From positions 62,001-126,000 of the forward strand of contig NW_027476385.1 in assembly GCF_051020955.1 (NCBI RefSeq): a stretch of 64,000 bases of DNA, read 5' to 3'. Shown piece after piece: positions 54,949 to 64,000 of this stretch. This DNA comes from Megalopta genalis. Lineage: Eukaryota; Arthropoda; Insecta; Hymenoptera; Halictidae. Numbering within the stretch: the stretch's first letter is position 1; each line of letters opens with the position of its first letter. A program made the translations under genes and the position numbers. The notes beneath the pieces are model-generated. The model did not search any database, was not told the origin of the DNA, and saw only the letters and a program-made list of their open reading frames with translations.

Positions 54949-57745
54949 CATGCGAATCAAATGGTTCAGCTTCTAATACTTGTGATATACATGATTTTGC
55001 TTCAACTGCATGCGAAACAAACGAGTTAGCTTCAAGTCCATGCGAAACTCATCATTTAGATTCAAATCAATGCGAAATAGAAGGCTGATTTACGAATCCA
55101 TGCGAAACAAATGGTTTAGCTTCAAATACTTGTGATATACTAGATTTAGATTCAACAGCATACGAAACAAACGAGTTAGCTATAAATCCATGCGATGGAA
55201 ACGAGTTAGCTTCAAATCCATGAGAAACACATGACTTAGCAACAAATCATTGCGAAATAGAAGACTGATTTTCGAATCCATGCGAAAAAAATGGTTTAGC
55301 TTCAAATACTTGTGATATACATGATTTAGGTTCAACTGCATGCGAAACAAACGTGTTAGCTTTAAGTCCATGCGAAACACATGATTTAGCTTCAAATCCA
55401 AGCAAATACATGATTAAGCTTCAAATCAATGCGAAGTAGAACGCTTAGCTTCAAATCCATGCGAATCAAATGGTTTAGCTCCTAATACTTGTGATATACA
55501 TGATTTTGCTTCAACTGCATGCGAAACAAACGAGTTAGCTTCAAATCCATGCGATACAAACGAGTTATCTTCAAATCCATGCGAAACTCATGATTTAGCT
55601 TCAAATCAATGCGAAATAGAAGGCTGATTTTCGAATCCATGCGAAATAAATTGTTTAGCTTCAAATACTTGTGATATACTAGATTTAGCTTCAACAGCAT
55701 GCGAAACAGACGAGTTAGCTATAAATCCATGCGATACAAGCGAGTTAGCTTCAAATCCATGAGAAGCACATGATTTAGCATCAAATCATTGCGAAATAGA
55801 AGACTGATTTTCGAATCCATGCGAAACAAATGGTTTAGCTTCAAATACTTGTGATATACATGATTTAGCTTCAACTGCATGCGAAACAATCGTGTTATCT
55901 TTAAATCCATGGAAAACACATGATTTAGCTCCAAATCAATGCGAAGTAGTAGGTTTAGCTCCAAATCCATGGGCATCAAATGGTTTAGCTTCAAATACTT
56001 GTGATATACATGATTTAGGTTCAACTGCATGCGAAACAAACGTGGTAGCTTTAAGTCCATGCGAAACACATGATTTAGCTTCAAATCCAAGCGAAATACA
56101 TGATTAAGCTTCAAATCAATGCGAAGTAGAAGGCTTAGCTTCAAATCCATGCGAATCAAATGGTTCAGCTTCTAATACTTGTGATATACATGATTTTTCT
56201 TCAACTGCATGCGAAACAAACGAGTTAGCTTCAAATCCATGCGAAATAAACGAGTTAGCTTCAAATCCATGCGAAACTCATGATTTAGATTCAAATCAAT
56301 GCGAAATAGAAGGCTGATTTACGAATCCATGCGAAACAAATGGTTTAGCTTCAAATACTTGTGATATACTAGATTTAGATTCAACAGCATGCGAAACAAA
56401 CGTGTTAGCTTCAAGTCCATGCGAAACACATGATTTAGCTTCAAATCCAAGCAAATACATGATTAAGCTTCAAATCAATGCGAAGTAGAACGCTTAGCTT
56501 CAAATCCATGCGAATCAAATGGTTTAGCTTCTAATACTTGTGATATACATGATTATGCTTCAACTGCATGCGAAACAAACGAGTTAGCTATAAATCCATG
56601 CGATAGAAACGAGTTAGCTTCAAATCCATGAGAAACACATGATTTAGCAACAAATCATTGCGCAATAGAAGACTGATTTTCGAAGCCATGCGAAAAAAAT
56701 GGTTTAGCTTCAAATACTTGTGATATACATGATTTAGATTCAACTGCATGCGAAACAAACGTGTTAGCTTCAAGTCCATGCGAAACACATGATTTAGCTT
56801 CAAATCCAAGCAAATACATGATTAAGCTTCAAATCAATGCGAAGTAGAACGCTTAGCTTCAAATCCATGCGAATCAAATGGTTTAGCTTCTAATACTTGT
56901 GATATACATGATTATGCTTCAACTGCATGCGAAACAAACGAGTTAGCTTCAAATCCATGCGAAACTCATGATTTAGCTTCAAATCAATGCGAAATAGAAG
57001 GCTGATTTTCGAATCCATGCGAAACAAATGGTTTAGCTTCAAATACTTGTGATATACTAGACTTAGCTTCAACAGCATGCGAAATAAACGAGTTAGTTAT
57101 AAATCCATGCGATACAAGCGAGTTAGCTTCAAATCCATGAGAAACACATGATTTAGCATCAAATCATTGCGAAATAGAAGACTGATTTTCGAATCCATGC
57201 GAAACAAATGGTTTAGCTTCAAATACTTGTGATATACATGATTTAGCTTCAACTGCATGCGAAACAATCGTGTTATCTTTAAATCCATGCAAAACACATG
57301 ATTTAGCTCCAAATCAATGCGAAGCAGTAGGTTTAGCTCCAAATCCATGGGAATCAAATGGTTTAGCTTCAAATACTTGTGATATACATGATTTAGGTTC
57401 AACTGCATGCGAAACAAACGTGTTAGCTTTAAGTCCATGCGAAACACATGATTTAGCTTCAAATCCAAGCGAAATACATGATTAAGCTTCAAATCAATGC
57501 GAAGAAGAAGGCTTAGCTTCAAATCCATGCGAATCAAATGTATTATCGTCAAATACTTGTGATATACATGATTTAGGTTCAACTGCATGCGAAACAAACG
57601 AGTTAGCTTCAAATCCATGCGAAACAAACGAGTTAGCTTCAAATCAATGCGAAATAGAAGGCTGATTTTCGAATCCATGCGAAACAAATGGTTTAGCTTC
57701 AAATACTTGTGATATACATGATTTAGCTTCAACTGCATGCGAAAC
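54949..57745. repeat. 1.4 kb tandem duplication of six-monomer repeats
   Basis: About 55160-55540 aligns with 56568-56940 at offset 1,408. About 55545-56163 then aligns with 56923-57541 at offset 1,378, a 30-base, one-monomer difference. Monomer subtypes match those of 0.3-5.3 kb, including TAGTTATAAATCCATGCG near 57094 versus 1938 and CAATCGTGTTATCTTTAAATC near 57267 versus 370. Confidence 0.86.
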
Positions 57746-58846
57746 AATCGAGTTAGATTCAAATCCATGCGAAATACATGATTTAGTTTCAAATCAATGC
57801 GAAGTGGTAGGCTTAGCTTCACATACATGAGAAACAAATGTTTTAGCTCCAAATACTTGTGGTATACATAATTTAGCTTCAGCTGCGTGGGAAACAAACG
57901 AGTTAGTTTCAAATCCATGCGAAACGAACGAGTTAGCTTCAAATCAATGCGAAATAGAAGGCTGATTTACGAATCCATGCGAAACAAATGGATTAGCTTC
58001 AAATATTTGTGATGTACATGATTTCGCTTCAAATGCAGGCGAAACAAACTAGTTAGCTTCAAATCCATGCGAAACCAACGAGATAGCTTCAATTCCATGC
58101 GAAGCGCATGATTTAGCTTCAAATCATTGCGAAATAGAAGGCTGATTTTCGAATCCATGCGAAATAAATGGTTTAGCTCCAAATACTTGTGGTATACATG
58201 ATTTGGCTTCAGCTGCGTGAGAAACAAACGAGTTATCTTGAAATCCAAGCGAAGCACATGATTTAGCTTCAAATCAATGCGAAGTTGAAGGCTTAGCTTC
58301 AAATACATGCGAAGGGAATGATTAAGTTTCAAATACTTGCAAATAGAAGTGTTATAGCTTCAACTGCATGCGAAACAAACGAGTTAGCTTCAAATCAATG
58401 CGAAACAAAGGGTTTAGCTTCAAATACTTATGATATACATGATTTAGCTTCAACTGCATGCGAAACAAACGACTTAGCTTCAAATCCATGAGAAACACTT
58501 GATTTAGCTTCAAATCAATGCGATATAGAAGGCTGATTTTCGAATCCATGCTAAACAAATGGTTTAGCTTCAAATACTAGTGATATACATGATTTAGCTT
58601 CAACTGCATGCGAAACAAATTAGTTAGCTTCAAATCCAAGCGAAACACATGATTTCGATTCAAATCAATGCCAAGTAGAAGGTTTAGCATCAAATCCATG
58701 CGAAACCCATGATTTAGCTTCAAATCAATGCGAAGTAAAAGGCTTAGCTTCAAATCCATGCGACACAAATGATTTAGCTTCTAATAATTGTTATATACAT
58801 GTTTTAGCTTCAACTGCATGCGAAACAAACGACTTAGTTTCAAATC
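57746..58846. repeat. 1.1 kb block duplicated at 59999-61099, copy 1
   Basis: Aligns with 59999-61099 at offset 2,253. Differences noticed are CAAATTAGTTAGC/CAAACTAGTTAGC near 58616/60869 and CTTCTAATAATTG/CTTCAAATAATTG near 58780/61033. The markers ACTTGTGGTATACATG, GCTGCGTG and GAAGGGAATG tie it to the 21.1-23.5 kb family about 35 kb away. Confidence 0.9.
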
Positions 58847-59998
58847 CATGCGAAACTCATGATTTAGATTCAAATCAATGCGAAATAGAAGGCTGATTTA
58901 CGAATCCATGCGAAACAAATGGTTTAGCTTCAAATACTTGTGATATACTATATTTAGATTCAACAGCATGCGAAACAAACGAGTTAGCTATAAATCCATT
59001 CGATAGAAACGAGTTAGCTTCAAATCCATGAGAAACACTTGATTTAGCAACAAATCATTGCGAAATAGAAGACTGATTTTCGAATCCATGCGAAAAAAAT
59101 GGTTTAGCTTCAAATACTTGTGATATACATGATTTAGGTTCAACTGCATGCGAAACAAACGTGTTACCTTCAAATCCAAGCGAAACATATGATTTAGCTT
59201 CAAATCAGTGCGACGTAGAAGGCTTAGCTTCATATCCATGCGAAACGGATGACTGAGCTTCAAATACTTGCGATTATACGTGATATAACTTCGAATGCAG
59301 GCAAAACAACCGTGTTAGCTTCAAATCCAAGCGAAACACATGATTTAGCTTCAAATCAATGCGAAGTAGAAGGCTTAGCTTCAAATTCATGCGAAACGAA
59401 TGAATGACCTTCAAATACTTGCGAATATAAGTGATGTAGCTTCAAATGCAGGCGAAAAAGACGAGATAGCTTCAAATACATGCGAAATGTTTGATTTATA
59501 TTCAAATCAATGCGAAATAGAAGTCTTAGATGCAAATCCATGCGAAGTAAAAGGCTTATCTTCAAATCCATGCGAAACAAATGGTTCAGCTTCAAATACT
59601 TGTGAAACACATGATTTATCTTCAAATCCATGCGAAACCCATGATTTAGCTTCAAATCGATGCGAAGTACAAGGCTTAGCTTCAAATCCATGCGACACAA
59701 ATGATTTAGCTTCAAATAATTGTTATATACATGTTTTAGCTTCAACTGCATGCGAAACAAACGACTTAGCTTCAAATCAATGCGAACCAAATGGTTTAGC
59801 TTCAAATACTTCTGATATACATGATTTAGCTTCAACTCCATGCCAAAAAAACGAGTGAAGTTCAAGTCCATGCGAAACACATGATTTAGCTTCAAATCAA
59901 TGCGAACTAGAAGGCTTAGCTTCAAATACATGAGAAACAAAAGATTTATCTTCAGATAATTACGATATATGTGATATAGCTTCAAATGCACTCGAAAC
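58847..59998. repeat. Spacer block of the 2,253-base tandem unit
   Basis: Separates the two 1.1 kb copies. Its left part resembles the six-monomer family (TGATTTACGAATCC E form, 58895). Its middle carries the TTGCGATTATACGTG and AACTTCGAATGCAGGC forms seen near 16795 and 18420. Its right part (59.7-60.0 kb) resembles 20.69-21.03 kb. No gene was recognised. Confidence 0.82.
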
Positions 59999-61099
59999 AA
60001 TCGAGTTAGATTCAAATCCATGCGAAATACATGATTTAGTTTCAAATCAATGCGAAGTGGTAGGCTTAGCTTCACATACATGAGAAACAAATGTTTTAGC
60101 TCCAAATACTTGTGGTATACATAATTTAGCTTCAGCTGCGTGGGAAACAAACGAGTTAGTTTCAAATCCATGCGAAACGAACGAGTTAGCTTCAAATCAA
60201 TGCGAAATAGAAGGCTGATTTACGAATCCATGCGAAACAAATGGATTAGCTTCAAATATTTGTGATGTACATGATTTCGCTTCAAATGCAGGCGAAACAA
60301 ACTAGTTAGCTTCAAATCCATGCGAAACCAACGAGATAGCTTCAATTCCATGCGAAGCGCATGATTTAGCTTCAAATCATTGCGAAATAGAAGGCTGATT
60401 TTCGAATCCATGCGAAATAAATGGTTTAGCTCCAAATACTTGTGGTATACATGATTTGGCTTCAGCTGCGTGAGAAACAAACGAGTTATCTTGAAATCCA
60501 AGCGAAGCACATGATTTAGCTTCAAATCAATGCGAAGTTGAAGGCTTAGCTTCAAATACATGCGAAGGGAATGATTAAGTTTCAAATACTTGCAAATAGA
60601 AGTGTTATAGCTTCAACTGCATGCGAAACAAACGAGTTAGCTTCAAATCAATGCGAAACAAAGGGTTTAGCTTCAAATACTTATGATATACATGATTTAG
60701 CTTCAACTGCATGCGAAACAAACGACTTAGCTTCAAATCCATGAGAAACACTTGATTTAGCTTCAAATCAATGCGATATAGAAGGCTGATTTTCGAATCC
60801 ATGCTAAACAAATGGTTTAGCTTCAAATACTAGTGATATACATGATTTAGCTTCAACTGCATGCGAAACAAACTAGTTAGCTTCAAATCCAAGCGAAACA
60901 CATGATTTCGATTCAAATCAATGCCAAGTAGAAGGTTTAGCATCAAATCCATGCGAAACCCATGATTTAGCTTCAAATCAATGCGAAGTAAAAGGCTTAG
61001 CTTCAAATCCATGCGACACAAATGATTTAGCTTCAAATAATTGTTATATACATGTTTTAGCTTCAACTGCATGCGAAACAAACGACTTAGTTTCAAATC
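59999..61099. repeat. 1.1 kb block, copy 2
   Basis: Near-identical copy of 57746-58846. The match ends at 61099, where CCATACAAAACACATG replaces CCATGCGAAACTCATG. Confidence 0.9.
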
Positions 61100-64000
61100 C
61101 ATACAAAACACATGATTTAGCTTCAAATCAATGCGAAGTAGAAGGGTTAGCATCAAATCCAAGTTAATCACATGATTTAGATTCAAATCAATGCGAAGTA
61201 GGAGGCTTATCTTCAAATCCATGCGAATCATATGAATTAGCTTCTAATACTTGTAATATACATTATTTAGCTTCAACTGCATGCGAAACAAACGAGTTAG
61301 CTACAAATTCAAGCGCGACACATGGTTTAGCTTCAAATTCATGCAAAGTAGAAGACTTATCTACAAATCAATGCCAATCAAATGGTTTAGCTTCAAATAC
61401 TTGCGATATACGTGATTTAGCTTCAACTGCATGCGAAACAAAAGAGTTACCTTCAAATCAATGTCGATCACATGATTTAGCTTCAAATCAATGCGAAGTA
61501 GAAGGCTTAGCTTCAAATCCATGCGACACAAATGATTTAGCTTCAAATACTTGTGATATACATGAGTTAGCTTCAACTGCATGCTAAACAAACGAGTTAT
61601 CTTCAAATCCATGCAAAAAACATGATTCAGCTTCAAATCAATGCGAAACAGAAGTTTTAGCTTTAAATCCATGCGAATCAAATGGTTTAGCTTCAAATAC
61701 TTGTGGTATACATGATTTAGCGTCAACTGCATGCGATACAAACGAGCTAGCTTCAAATCCAAGCAAAACGCATGATTTAGCTTCAAATCAATGCGAAGTA
61801 GAAGGTTTATCTTCAGAACAATGCGAAACAAATGGTTTAGCTTCAAATACTTGTGATATACATGATTAAGCTTCAAATGAAGGCGAAACAAACGAGATAG
61901 CTTCAAATCCATGCGAAACACATGACTTAGCTTCAAATCAATGCGAAGTGGAAGGCTTAGCTCCAAATGCATGTAAACAAATGATTTATTTTCAGATAAT
62001 TGCGACATAAGTGATACAGCTTCAAATGCACGGGAAACAATCCAGTTAGCTTCAAACCAAATCGAAACACAAGATTTAGCTTCAAATCAATGCGAAGTTG
62101 GAGACTCAGCTTCAAATCCATGCGACACAAATGATTTAGCATCAAATGCTTGCGACATAACTGATATATCTTCAAATGCATGCGAAACAAACGAGTGAGA
62201 TTCAATTCATGTGAACCACATCATTTAGCTTCAAATTCATGCGAATCAAATGGTTTAGCTTCAAATACTTGCGATATACGTGATTTAGCTTCAACTGCAT
62301 GCGAAACAAACGAGTTAGCTTCAAATCCAAGCGAAACATATGATTTAGCTTCAAGTGCATGCGAAACAAACGAGTTAGCTTCAAATCCATACAAAACACA
62401 TGATTTAGCTTCAAATCAATGCGAAGTAGAAGGGATAGCATCAAATCCAAGTTAATCACATGATTTAGATTCAAATCAATGCGAAGTAGGAGGCTTATCT
62501 TCAAATCCATGCGAATCATATGAATTAGCTTCTAATACTTGTAATATACATTATTTAGCTTCAACTGCATGCGAAACAAACGAGTTAGCTACAAATTCAA
62601 GCGCGACACATGGTTTAGCTTCAAATTCATGCAAAGCAGAAGACTTATCTACAAATCAATGCCAATCAAATGGTTTAGCTTCAAATACTTGCGATATACG
62701 TGATTTAGCTTCAACTGCATGCGAAACAAAAGAGTTGCCTTCAAATCAATGTCGATCACATGATTTAGCTTCAAATCAATGCGAAGTAGAAGGCTTAGCT
62801 TCAAATCCATGCGACACAAATGATTTAGCTTCAAATACTTGTGATATACATGAGTTAGCTTCAACTGCATGCTAAACAAACGAGTTATCTTCAAATCCAT
62901 GCAAAAAACATGATTCAGCTTCAAATCAATCCGAAACAGAAGTTTTAGCTTTAAATCCATGCGAATCAAGTGGTTTAGCTTCAAATACTTGTGGTATACA
63001 TGATTTAGCGTCAACTGCATGCGATACAAACGAGCTAGCTTCAAATCCAAGCAAAACGCATGATTTAGCTTCAAATCAATGCGAAGTAGAAGGTTTATCT
63101 TCAGAACAATGCGAAACAAATGGTTTAGCTTCAAATACTTGTGATATACATGATTAAGCTTCAAATGAAGGCGAAACAAACGAGATAGCTTCAAATCCAT
63201 GCGAAACACATGACTTAGCTTCAAATCAATGCGAAGTGAAAGGCTTAGCTCCAAATCCATGCGAAACAAATGGTTCAGCTACAAATACTTGTGATATACA
63301 TGATTTAGCATCAACTGCATGCAATACAAACGAGTTAGCTTCAAATCCATGCGAAACACATGATTTAGCTTCAAATCAATGCGAAGTGGAAGGCTTAGCT
63401 CCAAATGCATGTAAACAAATGATTTATTTTCAGATAATTGCGACATAAGTGATACAGCTTCAAATGCACGGGAAACAATCCAGTTAGCTTCAAACCAAAT
63501 CGAAACACAAGATTTAGCTTCAAATCAATGCGAAGTTGGAGACTCAGCTTCAAATCCATGCGACACAAATGATTTAGCATCAAATGCTTGCGACATAACT
63601 GATATATCTTCAAATGCATGCGAAACAAACGAGTGAGATTCAATTCATGTGAACCACATCATTTAGCTTCAAATTCATGCGAATCAAATGGTTTAGCTTC
63701 AAATACTTGCGATATACGTGATTTAGCTTCAACTGCATGCGAAACAAACGAGTTAGCTTCAAATCCAAGCGAAACATATGATTTAGCTTCAAATCAATGC
63801 GAAGTAGAAGGGTTAGCATCAAATCCAAGTTAATCACATGATTTAGATTCAAATCAATGCGAAGTAGGAGGCTTATCTTCAAATCCATGCGAATCATATG
63901 AATTAGATTCTAATACTTGTAATATACATTATTTAGCTTCAACTGCATGCGAAACAAACGAGTTAGCTACAAATTCAAGCGCGACACATGGTTTAGCTTC
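61100..64000. repeat. 1.3-1.4 kb tandem super-repeats leaving the right edge
   Basis: The marker AAGTTAATCACATG lies at 61161, 62449 and 63827, giving units of 1,288 and 1,378 bases and a third incomplete one. The units share GATTAAGCTTCAAATGAAGG (61864, 63152), also present near 12302, and a shortened GCATGTAAACAAATG monomer. The second unit has an extra segment near 63236-63390 with AAGTGAAAGGCTTAGCTCC, as at 12382 and 25124. No gene was recognised. Confidence 0.9.

Larger units (their letters stand above)
1..64000. repeat. Satellite array of 30-base monomers in 150/180-base higher-order repeats
   Basis: The full window is a head-to-tail array of roughly 2,130 monomers of 30 bases, all in one orientation. 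Five types (A-E) alternate in order and form a 150-base unit; an added C- or D-type monomer makes 180 bases. The strongest signpost is the B monomer (CTTGTGATATAC), which recurs every 150 bases (for example 31, 181, 331, 481) or every 180 bases (481, 661, 841, 1021). No stretch of 300 bases lacks the repeat, and no unique sequence, RNA gene, transposon or inverted copy was seen. The array continues past both edges. A eukaryotic satellite is the natural reading from length and nesting; the taxon is not determined. Confidence 0.97.

Noticed and set aside
1..64000. CRISPR array, because a 12-base core recurs every 30 bases
   Set aside because: Repeats are contiguous, the intervening 18 bases fall into a few recurring types and are not unique spacers, the core is not a typical direct repeat, and no cas-like gene is present.
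1..64000. A giant repeat-protein gene on either strand
   Set aside because: Stops and one-base indels are fixed in widespread monomer variants in every frame, the longest frame is a recombination product, no non-repetitive ends or promoter are visible, and a 30-base period gives long open frames by itself.
1..64000. Telomeric or subtelomeric simple repeats
   Set aside because: No TTAGGG, TTTAGGG, TTAGG or similar hexamer/heptamer runs were seen. TTAGC in the core is part of the 30-base monomer.

Overview
The whole 64 kb window is one uninterrupted tandem-repeat array. I see no unique sequence, no recognisable protein family, no RNA gene, no mobile element and no inverted segment; the array runs off both ends. 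The organism is most likely a eukaryote, because satellite arrays of this length with higher-order structure are typical of eukaryotic heterochromatin. I cannot name a species or clade. The five-monomer consensus is about 37% G+C (55 of 150 bases) and is not depleted in CpG.

The basic unit is a 30-base monomer with a conserved core around TTAGCTTCAAAT. Five monomer types recur in fixed order. A starts CATGCGAAACAAATGGTTTA, B starts CTTGTGATATACATGATTTA, C starts CATGCGAAACAAACGAGTTA, D starts CATGCGAAACACATGATTTA and E starts AATGCGAAGTAGAAGGCTTA; each ends in a GCTTCAAATC-like tail. A-B-C-D-E gives a 150-base higher-order repeat. An added C- or D-type monomer gives a 180-base form, common at 0.5-7.5 kb and 54-57.5 kb. 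About 8-44 kb is mainly the 150-base form.

Above that level are larger duplications, many nearly identical: 2,097-base tandem units (0.48-4.8 kb); a 4 kb block copied 13 kb away (10.55-14.7 and 23.65-27.3 kb); a patchwork at 17.96-19.92 kb; 0.3-0.6 kb units (21.75-23.5 kb); 2.9 kb tandem units (27.5-33.2 kb); 2.8 kb units in nearly three copies (33.5-41.0 kb); shrinking 660/570/510-base units (44.4-46.2 kb); interleaved copies (45.3-54.0 kb); 1.4 kb units (55.2-57.5 kb); a 1.1 kb repeat (57.7-61.1 kb); and 1.3-1.4 kb units that leave the window on the right. Length differences between copies are often multiples of 30 or 150 bases, give or take one, as expected from unequal exchange in register.

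Many reading frames look open because 30 bases is exactly ten codons. Across the consensus 150-base unit, one plus frame (CETHDLASNQ-like decapeptides) and one minus frame (KLNHVFRMDL-like decapeptides) have no stop. The longest open frame (614 codons, minus strand, 37863-39707) crosses a junction between two super-repeat copies. I call no genes: stops and frame-breaking indels are spread through homogenised repeat variants, and no frame resembles a known family. The main interest is the nested, recombination-driven architecture and whether the minus frame is under any selection.
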